This document shows, one piece after another, positions 6,887 to 14,502 of a stretch of 17,232 nucleotides of DNA. Source of the stretch: CAZALT01 sp964485515. Its GTDB lineage: Bacteria > Actinomycetota > Acidimicrobiia > Acidimicrobiales > Acidimicrobilacustridaceae. Position numbers and translations under genes: made by a program. The DNA lies in assembly GCA_964485515.1 (NCBI GenBank), contig CAZALT010000068.1:1-17232 (forward strand). The letters are read 5' to 3'. A model generated the notes under the pieces. The model made no database searches, was not told where the DNA came from, and saw only the letters and a list, made by a program, of their open reading frames with translations. Positions within the stretch are counted from its first letter, which is position 1, and every line of letters starts with the position of its first letter.

Positions 6887-8887
6887 TCAGGCTCGCTGGG
6901 CGACGACCAGGTCGACGATGTCGGCCATGATCCGGCCCAGCTCGAAGTCTTTCGGGGTGTACACCGCAGTCACGCCCCGGGTGAGCAAGGTCGGGCGGTC
7001 CTCTTCGGGGATGATCCCGCCGACGATCACCGGGGCATCGACCCCTTCGGCGCGGAGCCGGTCGACGACGTCGGGTACGAGCTCGAGGTGGCTGCCCGAC
7101 AGGATCGACAGGCCGATCACGTCGACGTCCTCGTCGCGGGCCACCGCGGCGATCTGGGCCGGGGTCAGACGGATGCCCTGGTAGATGACCTCCATGCCCG
7201 AGTCGCGTGCCGCGACGGCGATCTGCTCGGCGCCGTTGGAGTGGCCGTCGAGTCCCGGCTTGGCCACCAGCAGGCGCGGCGGGCCGCCGGGAAGCGAGCG
7301 AACCCGCTCGGCGACCGAACGGAGGCTCGTGCCCAGGTCGCCCGTGCCGACGGCCGCCGCGACGCCGGTCGGGCCTCGGTACTCGCCGAACACCTCGCGC
7401 AGGGCGTTGGCCCACTCTCCTGTGGTGCCGCCGGCGTGGGCCAGCGCGATGGTGGGCTCCATGATGTTGGCGTCAGTCTCCGCCGCGTCGCGGAGAGCGG
7501 CGAGCGCCTTCGCGACCGCGTCGGTGTCGCGCGTCGAGCGCCAGGTTTCGACGCCCGCGATGGTGAGCGCCTCGACGCCAGGGTCGACGCGCAAGATGTT
7601 CTCCTCGCCGCCCAGCGGCGACTCGGCCGTCTCGGTGTAGGCGTTGACGCCCACGACGATGGACTCGCCCGTCTCGATGCGGCGCGTGCGGTCGGTGTTG
7701 GAGCTGACGAGACGGCCCTTGAGGTCCTCGATGGAGGCGAAGGCGCCACCGCGGGCGACGATGTCGTCGAGCTCGACGCGTGCGGCCGCGATGAGCTGAT
7801 CGACCTTCGCCTCGATCACGGTCGAACCGTCGAAGATGTCGCCGTACTCGAGCAGGTCGCTCTCGAAGGCGAGGACCTGCTGCATGCGCAGCGACCACTG
7901 CTGGTCCCATGGGCGGGGAAGGCCGAGCGCCTCGTTCCACGCCGGCAGCTGCACGGAGCGGGCACGGGCGTTCTTGGACAAGGTGACGGCGAGCATCTCG
8001 AGCACGATGCGCTGCACGTTGTTCTCCGGCTGGGCTTCGGTGAGACCGAGCGAGTTGACCTGCACGCCATAGCGGAACCGCCGTGCTTTGGGGTCCTCCA
8101 CGCCGTAGCGCTCGAGCGTGATCTGGTCCCACAGCTCGGTGAACGCCCGGAGCTTGCACATCTCCTCGACGAAGCGGATGCCGGCGTTGACGAAGAACGA
8201 GATGGAGCCGACGACGGACGCGAACCGGTCCTCGTCGACCTGGCCGGAGTCGCGCACGGCGTCGAGCACGTCGATGGCCGTGGCGAGCGCGAAGGCGATC
8301 TCCTGCACCGGCGTCGCGCCGGCCTCTTGCAGGTGGTAGCTGCACACGTTCATCGGGTTCCACTTGGGGACCCGGTCGGCGCAGAACGCGATCATGTCGA
8401 CGATCAGCCGCTTCGAGGGCTCGGGCGGGAAGATGTACGTGCCGCGCGACAGGTACTCCTTGACGATGTCGTTCTGCGTCGTGCCGCGCAGGACCTCCGA
8501 CGCCACGCCCTCGTTCTCGGCGTGCGCGATGTAGAGGCCGAGCATCCACGCCGCGGGTGCGTTGATCGTCATGGACGTGTTCATCTCGGCGACCGGGATC
8601 TCCGCGAGGAGCTCGTCCATGTGGCCGAGGTGGGCGACGGGCACTCCGACCTTGCCGACTTCGCCGCGGGCGCGTGGGTCGTCGGGGTCGTAGCCGGTCT
8701 GGGTGGGGAGGTCGAAGGCGATCGACAGGCCGGTCTGGCCCTTGGCGAGGTTGGTCCGATACAGCTCGTTGGACGCCTTGGCCGTGGAGTGGCCGGAATA
8801 GGTCCGCATCAGCCACGGCTTGTCTCGCGTCGGACGTTGGTCGTTGCGTTCGTTCGGCGTCGAGCCCGGGTCAGCCATCGGCTCCAT
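6887..8887 (-). CDS. meaA: Adenosylcobalamin-dependent acyl-CoA mutase, MeaA (ethylmalonyl-CoA mutase) type
   Basis: A 666-residue single-chain B12-dependent mutase. The N-terminal part is a methylmalonyl-CoA-mutase-type barrel, with the DKPWLMRTYSGHSTAKASN opening and PAWNEALGLPRPWDQQW typical of Streptomyces MeaA as I remember it. The C-terminal cobalamin domain (~537-666) has the lower-ligand motif LDGHSNG with D547 and H549. MeaA converts ethylmalonyl-CoA to methylsuccinyl-CoA in the ethylmalonyl-CoA pathway. Ordinary methylmalonyl-CoA mutase is the main alternative but usually has a longer N-terminus and a partner subunit. GGAGG lies three bases before the chosen ATG; a second ATG three codons later has twelve-base spacing and is also possible. 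The start overlaps the aat stop by 17 bases, so it is the last gene of a hbd-aat-meaA operon. Confidence 0.88.
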   Translation of the reverse strand: MEPMADPGSTPNERNDQRPTRDKPWLMRTYSGHSTAKASNELYRTNLAKGQTGLSIAFDLPTQTGYDPDDPRARGEVGKVGVPVAHLGHMDELLAEIPVAEMNTSMTINAPAAWMLGLYIAHAENEGVASEVLRGTTQNDIVKEYLSRGTYIFPPEPSKRLIVDMIAFCADRVPKWNPMNVCSYHLQEAGATPVQEIAFALATAIDVLDAVRDSGQVDEDRFASVVGSISFFVNAGIRFVEEMCKLRAFTELWDQITLERYGVEDPKARRFRYGVQVNSLGLTEAQPENNVQRIVLEMLAVTLSKNARARSVQLPAWNEALGLPRPWDQQWSLRMQQVLAFESDLLEYGDIFDGSTVIEAKVDQLIAAARVELDDIVARGGAFASIEDLKGRLVSSNTDRTRRIETGESIVVGVNAYTETAESPLGGEENILRVDPGVEALTIAGVETWRSTRDTDAVAKALAALRDAAETDANIMEPTIALAHAGGTTGEWANALREVFGEYRGPTGVAAAVGTGDLGTSLRSVAERVRSLPGGPPRLLVAKPGLDGHSNGAEQIAVAARDSGMEVIYQGIRLTPAQIAAVARDEDVDVIGLSILSGSHLELVPDVVDRLRAEGVDAPVIVGGIIPEEDRPTLLTRGVTAVYTPKDFELGRIMADIVDLVVAQRA

Positions 8888-9617
8888 GATCCTCCCTGGG
8901 GAACACGGTCGCCAACACGTCGTCGAGGTAGGCGGGCAGACCACTCGGCCCCGGTGGCCGCTCGGGCCAGGCGACGTCGAGGCGAACGGCTTGGTCGAGC
9001 TGCTGCAGGTACTGCGAGCGGGGCAGGTCGATCACCCCGAGGGACTTCAGGTGGTCGGTCGACCACTGCACGTCGAGCAGGGTCGCACCGATGTCCCGGA
9101 GCAGTCGGACCAGGCTGACCAGCGCCACCTTGGAGGCGTCGGTCTCGGTGTGGAACATCGATTCGCCGGCGAAGAACCCACCGATGGCGACGCCGTACAG
9201 ACCTCCGACGAGCTCGTCTCCGTCCCAGGTCTCGACGCTGTGCGCCCAGCCCAGTCGGTGCAGCGTGGTGTAGGCGTCGATCACGTCCTGGTCGATCCAC
9301 GATCCGTGGCGTGGGAGGTGGGCACATCGGTCGATCACGGACGCGAAGTCGCGGTCGATCGAGACGTCGAAGCGTCGGCAGCTCCGTTGCAGGGACCGGG
9401 AGACCACGAGGCCATCCAAGGGGAGGACACCCCGTGGGTCGGGAGACCACCAGGCGATGGTCCCGAGGTTGCGATCGGGCATCGGGAACAGGCCCTTCCG
9501 GTAGGCGCGCAGCAGCGTGTCGGCCTGCAGGTCGGCGCCGATGGCGACGACACCGTGCTCGCTGGCGGAGTCCGCGGCAGGGAATCGCCAGGTGGTGGCG
9601 CGGGGTTGCAGCGGCAC
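8871..9617 (-). CDS. aat: Leucyl/phenylalanyl-tRNA--protein transferase
   Basis: A 248-residue enzyme that adds Leu or Phe from aminoacyl-tRNA to proteins with N-terminal Arg or Lys, marking them for ClpS-ClpAP degradation. Family signatures are clear: WWSPDPRGVL (about 56-65) and GGLYGVAIGGFFAGESMFH (138-156), followed by ASK (161-163). The open frame extends 47 codons further upstream into hbd. The GTG at 9617 was chosen because it lies 20 bases past the hbd stop and gives the usual family length (E. coli about 234). No good Shine-Dalgarno sequence is visible, consistent with translation following hbd. It sits between two acyl-CoA genes with no functional link that I know of. Confidence 0.92.
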   Translation of the reverse strand: MPLQPRATTWRFPAADSASEHGVVAIGADLQADTLLRAYRKGLFPMPDRNLGTIAWWSPDPRGVLPLDGLVVSRSLQRSCRRFDVSIDRDFASVIDRCAHLPRHGSWIDQDVIDAYTTLHRLGWAHSVETWDGDELVGGLYGVAIGGFFAGESMFHTETDASKVALVSLVRLLRDIGATLLDVQWSTDHLKSLGVIDLPRSQYLQQLDQAVRLDVAWPERPPGPSGLPAYLDDVLATVFPREDHGADG

Positions 9618-9636
9618 GGCTCGACGGCTCGACGGG

Positions 9637-10491
9637 CTAGTTGCCGTAGGTGTAGAAGCCCTTGCCCGACTTCCGACCCAGGTGACCGGCGGTGACCATG
9701 CGGCGGAGGCTGGGCACGGCGGCGTAGTTGGGGTCGCGGAACTCCGTGTAGAGGGCATCGAGGATGGCGAGCGACGTGTCGAGCCCGACCAGGTCGAGGA
9801 GCGCGAGCGGCCCCATGGGGAAGTTGCAGCCGCCCTTCATCGCCGCGTCGATGTCCTCGGCGGACGCCGTGCCGTTCTCGAGCATGCGGACGGCGTTGTT
9901 GAGGTAGGGGAACAGCAGGGCGTTCACGATGAACCCGGCGCGGTCCTTGACCTCGACGGCGGTCTTGCCGCAGTCCTCGGCGAAGTTGCGGACCTCGGCG
10001 ATGGTGTCGTCGCTGGCGGTGATGGGCCGCACGATCTCGACGAGGGTCATGACGGTGGCCGGGTTGAAGAAGTGGACGCCGCAGACCCGTTCGGGTCGCT
10101 GGGTCTGCATGGCGAGGTCGATGACGGGGAGGGTGGACGTGTTCGTGGCGAGGATCGCCGTCGGCGCCACGACCTCGTCGAGGGCGGTGAACAGCGACTT
10201 CTTGATGTCGAGGTCCTCGACGACCGATTCGATGACGAGGTCGCAGTCGGCGAGGTCGGCGAGGTGCACCGTGGCGGAGATGCGTTCGATGGTGGCATCG
10301 CGCTCGGCCGCGTCGAGGCGTCCCTTGGCGACCTGCTTGTCGAGCGATTTGGTGACGGCGGCGACGGTGGTGTCGGCGGCTTCTTGGGAGCGGGATCTCA
10401 GCACCACGGTGCAGCCTCGCTTGGCGGCCACCTCGACGATGCCCGACCCCATGATCCCCGACCCGACGACACCCACTCGCTTGATGCTCAT
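9637..10491 (-). CDS. hbd: 3-hydroxybutyryl-CoA dehydrogenase
   Basis: A 284-residue dehydrogenase that interconverts acetoacetyl-CoA and 3-hydroxybutyryl-CoA. The Rossmann motif GSGIMG is at 10-15. NTSTL begins at 117, GVHFFNP holds the probable catalytic H140, and FIVNALLFPYLN holds N190. KGGCNFPMGP is in the C-terminal helical domain. Length and sequence resemble mycobacterial FadB2. The end of the second strand reads VVLRSRS, lacking the acidic residue that usually binds the NAD ribose, so NADPH preference is possible (inference). The frame extends 17 codons upstream, but the ATG here starts the conserved Rossmann strand. It is the first gene of the hbd-aat-meaA operon and would supply an early ethylmalonyl-CoA pathway intermediate. 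Confidence 0.93.
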   Translation of the reverse strand: MSIKRVGVVGSGIMGSGIVEVAAKRGCTVVLRSRSQEAADTTVAAVTKSLDKQVAKGRLDAAERDATIERISATVHLADLADCDLVIESVVEDLDIKKSLFTALDEVVAPTAILATNTSTLPVIDLAMQTQRPERVCGVHFFNPATVMTLVEIVRPITASDDTIAEVRNFAEDCGKTAVEVKDRAGFIVNALLFPYLNNAVRMLENGTASAEDIDAAMKGGCNFPMGPLALLDLVGLDTSLAILDALYTEFRDPNYAAVPSLRRMVTAGHLGRKSGKGFYTYGN

Positions 10492-10502
10492 GGCGAAGAT
10501 GT

Positions 10503-10514
10503 TACCGAACGGTA
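10503..10514. promoter_or_regulatory. TetR-type operator-like palindrome before hbd
   Basis: TACCG-AA-CGGTA has two 5-bp arms separated by two bases, 12 bases upstream of the hbd ATG. Its form resembles operators of TetR-family regulators of fatty-acid and acyl-CoA genes. No other copy was seen by eye in the window. No regulator gene is present here. Confidence 0.4.
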
Positions 10515-10580
10515 GCTTGGCGGCGCCATCCGGCCGCGCCACGCCGCGGTCCGATCCGGCTGCCGTTCGGGAGCCGACCC

Positions 10581-10595
10581 CGGGATAGGGTCCCG
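10581..10595 (+). promoter_or_regulatory. Candidate -10 region with small inverted repeat
   Basis: CGGGA (10581-10585) and TCCCG (10591-10595) flank a TAGGGT hexamer at 10586-10591, which fits an actinobacterial -10 element. It lies 32 bases before the GTG at 10624. No clear -35 was seen. It may drive the methyltransferase-like/S51-like gene pair. Confidence 0.3.
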
Positions 10596-10623
10596 ATGTG
10601 GAACCGAGCCGGCGAGAACAGCG

Positions 10624-11211
10624 GTGATCGAAGGCCGACGTCCCGCGTCAGCGCTCGTCCTGCCCGCTGAGGTGGCAACGGTGGTCTCGTCGCTCCACGA
10701 CGGCGTGCTTGCCCGGGTTGGCGACGTTGCACGGTCACGACGCCTCCATCTCGACGAGCCCGACGACCTCGACGTGCTCGTCGCTGCCTGCCGAGGCGAG
10801 ACCGACCTGCCGCGCTTCGACGCCGTCATCTCGATCGTGGCCCTGCCACGGTTCGCCGATGTCGACGAGGTCGCTCGAGCGGTCCACGGCCTGCTCGAGC
10901 CCGGAGGTGTCGTCCACCTCGTCGAGCCGGTCGCCCACATCGGCGCGACCGCTCGGTTCCGGGCCACCCTGTGGGCGGGCAACCCGAAAGCGCAGGGCCA
11001 TCACCTCGAGCGAGACATCCCGTTCGCGTTCCGGTCGAACGACCTCCTCATCACCGATCTCGAGAGGATCACCATGCCCACCCGTTCGTGGCCGCTCTGT
11101 CGGTTCATCGATGCCCGTGCTCGACGCGAGGCCCCGTTCGGCTCGCTCCCCGGCGATCTCGCCCCGCGGTCCGACGTCCAGGCGGCACCTGCCCAGGGGG
11201 TCAGGGCGTGA
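10624..11211 (+). CDS. Methyltransferase-like protein lacking the SAM glycine motif
   Basis: A 195-residue protein of uncertain function. Its middle resembles the second half of a class I SAM-dependent methyltransferase. DAVISIVALPRFADVDEVARA (66-86) is followed by LLEPGG (90-95), a typical motif III turn. HHLERDIPFAFR and ITMPTRSWPL match the UbiE-like C-terminal region. The usual GxGxG SAM-binding loop is absent from the short N-terminus, so the protein may be inactive, may bind something else, or may be wrongly started. The GTG start lacks a strong ribosome binding site. The ATG at 10596 is in another frame and reads only 24 codons. Its stop overlaps the next start as GTGA, so the two products probably work together. 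Confidence 0.6.
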   Translation: MIEGRRPASALVLPAEVATVVSSLHDGVLARVGDVARSRRLHLDEPDDLDVLVAACRGETDLPRFDAVISIVALPRFADVDEVARAVHGLLEPGGVVHLVEPVAHIGATARFRATLWAGNPKAQGHHLERDIPFAFRSNDLLITDLERITMPTRSWPLCRFIDARARREAPFGSLPGDLAPRSDVQAAPAQGVRA

Positions 11212-11885
11212 GCGGACCTCTCGCCCTCGTCGGGGGTGTCCCCTGGACCGACGGCTGCACGTTCGACCGTCGGCTCGTCGAGGCGAGCGGCGCGACCGCG
11301 GTCTCGGTCATCCCCGCGGGCGCCGCGTACGAGGATCCGGCCGGCCTCATTGCCCGGGCGGTGTCCTGGTTCGGGGCGCTGGGGATCGAGGTCGTCGAGA
11401 TCCCGGTGCTCACCCGTCGCGACGCCTTCGACGGCGACGTCGCGGCAACGGTCCGGGCCAGCCGCTTCACCTACCTCCCGGGCACCTCGCCGATGCACCT
11501 CCGATCGGTGCTGAAGGACACGCCGCTCTTCGACGCGCTCGTCGATGCCTGGCAGGGCGGCGGGGCGCTCGCTGGTTCCGGTGCGGGCACCGACGTGCTC
11601 TGCGACCCGATGGTCGACACCCGGGGCGGTGCGTTCACCGTCGGCCTCGGCGTGGTGCCGGGGATCGCCGCGATCCCTCGGGTCGAGACCTGGTCACCGG
11701 AGAAGGTGCACCGCACGGTCGAGCTCGCACCGAAGGGCGTGCCCGTCGTGGCGATCCCCGAGGCGACCGCGCTGATCTGGGATCCGCGGTCGGGCTGGGA
11801 GAGCGCCGGCGTGGGTGACTGCACCATCTACCTCGACGGTGCGATCGTCGGCATCGACGTGCTCCCCGGGCTCGAGGCTCGCTGA
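11208..11885 (+). CDS. Peptidase S51 / cyanophycinase-like protein with altered nucleophile site
   Basis: A 225-residue protein with the class I glutamine-amidotransferase-like fold of peptidase family S51. LALVGG opens the first strand. TYLPGTSPMHLRSVL (88-102) corresponds to the cyanophycinase GGDQ loop, and IPEATAL (183-189) to the GI-D-E-TAL motif. At the nucleophile elbow the family reads GTSAGA or GSSAGA. Here it is GSGAGT at 123-128, so the serine position holds G125, with S124 one place earlier. Activity is therefore doubtful or uses a shifted serine. The longer open frame to 10971 overlaps the upstream gene. The GTG here is preferred because it couples to that gene's stop and starts the first strand. 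Substrate unknown. Confidence 0.68.
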   Translation: MSGPLALVGGVPWTDGCTFDRRLVEASGATAVSVIPAGAAYEDPAGLIARAVSWFGALGIEVVEIPVLTRRDAFDGDVAATVRASRFTYLPGTSPMHLRSVLKDTPLFDALVDAWQGGGALAGSGAGTDVLCDPMVDTRGGAFTVGLGVVPGIAAIPRVETWSPEKVHRTVELAPKGVPVVAIPEATALIWDPRSGWESAGVGDCTIYLDGAIVGIDVLPGLEAR

Positions 11886-11961
11886 GACCGCCCGAGGCAC
11901 ACGCGACCGAGTCCGGCGCGTGCGGCGACGGGCTCAGCGGATCGCCGGTGAGGTCGGTGCG

Positions 11962-12675
11962 TCAGCCGACGGTGGTTTCGGGGGTGGTCTCGGGCGTGGC
12001 GGTCGCGGGCGGCTCGAAGCTCTCGAGCGTGACCACGAAGTAGAGGGTCTCGTCGGGGGCGATGCCGCTGTTGCCTGTCGTGCCGTAGGCCTGGTCGGGC
12101 GGGATGATCAGCAGGCGTTGCCCGCCGACCTTCATGCCGGGGATCCCCGTCGTCCAGCCCGAGATGACCTGGTCGAGGCCGAACGTGGCCGGCTGACCCC
12201 GTGAGTAGGAGTCGTCGAAGATCATGCCGGTGGAGCAGGAGACGCCGATGTAGTCGACGGTGACCGTGGCCCCGGCCGGGACCGGATCGCCCGTGCCCTC
12301 GACGAGGTCCTCGCTCACCAGCTCGGCGGAGGGGACACCGGGGGTGATCGGCACCTCAGGTGCTCCCGCCGGAAGCGTGTCGGCGAACGGAACGCACGGC
12401 TTGCCGGCGGCGGATTCGAGTGCGGCCACCGTCGTGGAGGTGGCGCTTTCGTCGAGGGCCGGGCTGGTGGAGCTGGTGGTCGAGTCGGCCGACTCGGCCC
12501 CGTCGTCGTCACCTCGAAGCAGGAAGAACGCGCCCACGATGAGGATGACGAACACCGCGATGCCGCCGCCGAGCATGGCTCGCCGTCGGGCCTGCTCCTT
12601 CTTCTGCTTGGCGATCGCAGCTTCGACGCGTCGCTGGCGACCGGACTTCTGGCGTTGGCGCTTCTCGGTTCCCAC
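11962..12675 (-). CDS. Membrane-anchored FKBP-type peptidyl-prolyl isomerase
   Basis: A 237-residue isomerase that would catalyse proline cis-trans isomerisation on the outer face of the membrane. A basic cytoplasmic N-terminus (1-33) precedes one membrane segment (34-53), an acidic then Thr/Ser-rich linker (55-90), and an FKBP domain (~110-221). Pocket residues equivalent to human FKBP12 are all present: Y132, F143, D144, F155, V160, I161, W164 and Y187. It should therefore be active. The tail is a short Pro-Glu-Thr-rich repeat. The open frame runs upstream into the next gene's region; the GTG at 12675 was chosen because a typical basic N-terminus starts there. It lies downstream of the LGFP protein on the same strand. 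Confidence 0.88.
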   Translation of the reverse strand: MGTEKRQRQKSGRQRRVEAAIAKQKKEQARRRAMLGGGIAVFVILIVGAFFLLRGDDDGAESADSTTSSTSPALDESATSTTVAALESAAGKPCVPFADTLPAGAPEVPITPGVPSAELVSEDLVEGTGDPVPAGATVTVDYIGVSCSTGMIFDDSYSRGQPATFGLDQVISGWTTGIPGMKVGGQRLLIIPPDQAYGTTGNSGIAPDETLYFVVTLESFEPPATATPETTPETTVG

Positions 12676-12737
12676 GGCGGGCGACGCTAGCAGCGCGTTG
12701 CCGGCGCACGGGTGTCGCGGCGGCCCCACGGGCTGCG

Positions 12738-12764
12738 TGGGTCGCGTGGGTCGCGTGGGTCGCG
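12738..12764. repeat. 9-bp tandem repeat (TGGGTCGCG x3)
   Basis: Three perfect contiguous copies of TGGGTCGCG. The array lies 14 bases beyond the stop codon of the LGFP-domain gene (minus strand) and upstream of the FKBP gene. Not coding in any frame that I support. Confidence 0.85.
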
Positions 12765-12778
12765 GCACGCCTCGACGG

Positions 12779-14320
12779 TCAGCGGCAGGTGGCCGATCCG
12801 CGGTAGGGCAGCGTCGCGACCGCGTAGCCGCGGATGTCGTTGTCGACCTGGATCGCCGCGCCGCCGAGGCACTCCCACACCTGGCCGGTCGGGATCCAGT
12901 AGCGGCCGCCGTCGGCACCGATGAACCAGGAGGTGCCATCGGCGTGACGGACGATCTTCTCGCGCAGGTCGTCGAGCGGGGGGAGGTCGGCCCCCGGGTC
13001 GGCGACGAGGTGGGAGACGACCGACGTGTCGGGGAGCTGTTCGAGGTAGCCGCCGTCGAAGTCCTGGGTGAGGGCGCCGCCGATCACCACCGGGTTGGAG
13101 GCGGGGAGCCCCAGCGGTCCTTGGCTCCCGCCCGCGCCCTCCCACACGGATCGGGCCGGTCCGAGCAGGAAGAAGTGGGGGCTGTCCGATGTCTCACCGA
13201 CGAGGATCGCGTCGGTGTCGGTGGGGATCACGACGTAGCCGTCGTACTGGATCGGCGCCTGGGCGATGCCCATGAGCGCCTGCGCGTTGTCGCCGCTCTT
13301 TCCCCCGACCTGGTGGTAGGAGCCCCACTGCGCATCGGTGAACCAGACTGCGGCGGAGGGGTCGGTCGCGGCGAGCACACCGGTGTCGGTGCCGTTGGCG
13401 TCGGCGAACTGCTGGTACACGAAGGCGTCCCACTTCTGGAGCGTGCCGGTGGGGCAGCCGTTGGTGGGGTCGCCGACGATCTCGGCCGTCCTCGCCGAGA
13501 AGGTGTCGGTGTAGGGCTCGAGCTCGGGGGTCGACGCGGTGATCGTCGATGTCTGCTCGCACGTGGCCGGGGTCGCGGCGTCGATCGAGGAGCCCTCGAC
13601 CGAGGCGGTGGTCGCCGCGACCGTGTCGTCGTCGTCGTGCTGGCTGGCGAGCAGGACGACGGCCACCGCCGCGGCCACGACGATGGTGAGCACTCCGATG
13701 ACGGCGAGTGGCCGCTTCGATCGGAGCGCCGCGGGGTCGTGCACCTCGGCGCCGGGGTCGGGGAAGGTGGCTGCGGGCCCCGAAGGCGATGCCTTGGCTG
13801 GCTCGGCGCTGGTCGGGACCTGGCCGGACGGGATCTCGCGCGGTTCGGGGGCGTCGCTCGGTTCGGAGGTCGGACTCGAAGAACCGGGTGATGCGGGGGA
13901 ACCGGGTTCTTCGGACGGGGTCGCAGCGGGGGCGAGGATGGACCCGGCGAGGATCGACAGCGTCTCGTCGAGGAGGGATGGTCCGGTGGTGCGGGCGCGG
14001 CGGAAGCCGTCGTAGCCGATCCCGAACTGGAGCGCGGCCGACTCGCCTCGTTGGGTCAGGGTCTGCCACCGGTCCGAGCTGGACCCGAGCAGGGCCTGGG
14101 CCGCCTCGCGGTACTGGGGGTAGCGCACGGAGGCGATGGCCGTGTCGAGCAGCCTCTGACGGCCGTCGGGCGGGATCAGGCCCCGTGATCGGACGAGGTC
14201 GTCCAACCGGGGAGCGGAGGTCTCGGCGAAGTGCAGCGCGGAGCGGCTCCGCGCCAGCGCGCGGAGCTCCTCGATCAGGGTTCCCTGGTCGGTTGGGGTG
14301 GTTCCGACCTCGTCGCTCAC
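12779..14320 (-). CDS. Single-pass membrane protein with LGFP-like extracytoplasmic domain
   Basis: A 513-residue protein of unknown function. Residues 1-130 form a soluble, mostly helical cytoplasmic domain I do not recognise. A Pro/Ser/Glu-rich linker follows (133-200), then one membrane segment (204-226). Outside lies an LGFP-type repeat at ~391-427 (VWEGAGGSQGPLGLP ending in GG-Q-F-GG), a motif of actinobacterial cell-wall-associated proteins. The C-terminal unit has SWFIGADGGRYWIP then C484 and C512, resembling a Trp-Ile-Pro/Cys motif I recall from actinobacterial surface proteins. All four cysteines (254, 289, 484, 512) are outside, so two disulfides are possible. AAGGAAGG lies seven bases before the GTG start. 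It sits between two membrane isomerase-fold genes. Confidence 0.75.
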   Translation of the reverse strand: MSDEVGTTPTDQGTLIEELRALARSRSALHFAETSAPRLDDLVRSRGLIPPDGRQRLLDTAIASVRYPQYREAAQALLGSSSDRWQTLTQRGESAALQFGIGYDGFRRARTTGPSLLDETLSILAGSILAPAATPSEEPGSPASPGSSSPTSEPSDAPEPREIPSGQVPTSAEPAKASPSGPAATFPDPGAEVHDPAALRSKRPLAVIGVLTIVVAAAVAVVLLASQHDDDDTVAATTASVEGSSIDAATPATCEQTSTITASTPELEPYTDTFSARTAEIVGDPTNGCPTGTLQKWDAFVYQQFADANGTDTGVLAATDPSAAVWFTDAQWGSYHQVGGKSGDNAQALMGIAQAPIQYDGYVVIPTDTDAILVGETSDSPHFFLLGPARSVWEGAGGSQGPLGLPASNPVVIGGALTQDFDGGYLEQLPDTSVVSHLVADPGADLPPLDDLREKIVRHADGTSWFIGADGGRYWIPTGQVWECLGGAAIQVDNDIRGYAVATLPYRGSATCR

Positions 14321-14344
14321 CGCACGGCCTTCCTTTTCCGGCTC

Positions 14345-14371
14345 ATCTCCCGGGAGATCCGTTGATCTCCC
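14345..14371 (-). promoter_or_regulatory. Triple GGGAGAT/ATCTCCC element before the LGFP gene
   Basis: ATCTCCC (14345-14351), GGGAGATC (14352-14359) and GATCTCCC (14364-14371) are three alternating arms. The first two form a perfect 14-base palindrome. The last two form an 8-bp stem with a 4-base loop. The middle arm can pair with either neighbour. The element lies 25-51 bases upstream of the GTG at 14320 and leaves the AAGGAAGG site free. It could be a DNA operator or a small RNA switch. Confidence 0.5.
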
Positions 14372-14444
14372 ACGGTTCTCTCAGACATCTCACAGATCCG
14401 CTGTCGTAGGTTGCTCCGGCGGCGCAATCCCAGAGTGTGTCGCC

Positions 14445-14488
14445 AGCGGGTCGGGGAGAAGAACCCCAGAACTTCTCCCCGACCCGCT
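14445..14488. terminator. 17-bp perfect stem-loop, probable terminator
   Basis: AGCGGGTCGGGGAGAAG (14445-14461) pairs perfectly with its reverse complement at 14472-14488 around a 10-base loop. No T-run follows on either strand. It lies about 260 bases beyond the cyclophilin-like stop and 125 bases before the LGFP start. It could end the former's transcript or be a mobile or regulatory hairpin. Confidence 0.55.
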
Positions 14489-14502
14489 AGCGGCACGCTA
14501 GC
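14486..14502. repeat. Second hairpin, GCTAGCG/CGCTAGC
   Basis: A 7-bp perfect inverted repeat with a 3-base loop. It shares its first three bases with the outer end of the 17-bp stem, so the two hairpins cannot both form fully. GCCGCCGTTT follows on the plus strand. Confidence 0.6.

Noticed and set aside
5409..7415. Minus-strand open frame spanning the N gap
   Set aside because: Runs through the N block as if it were coding and covers several real genes in other frames.
6887..9118. Continuation of the 6764 frame beyond the gap
   Set aside because: The frame beyond the gap is antisense to meaA and aat, and gap length is unknown, so frame continuity is meaningless. Only the seven codons before the gap are kept.
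10596..10670. Short frame from an ATG just after the -10-like TAGGGT
   Set aside because: Reads only 24 codons in a different frame from the methyltransferase-like gene and has no supporting features.
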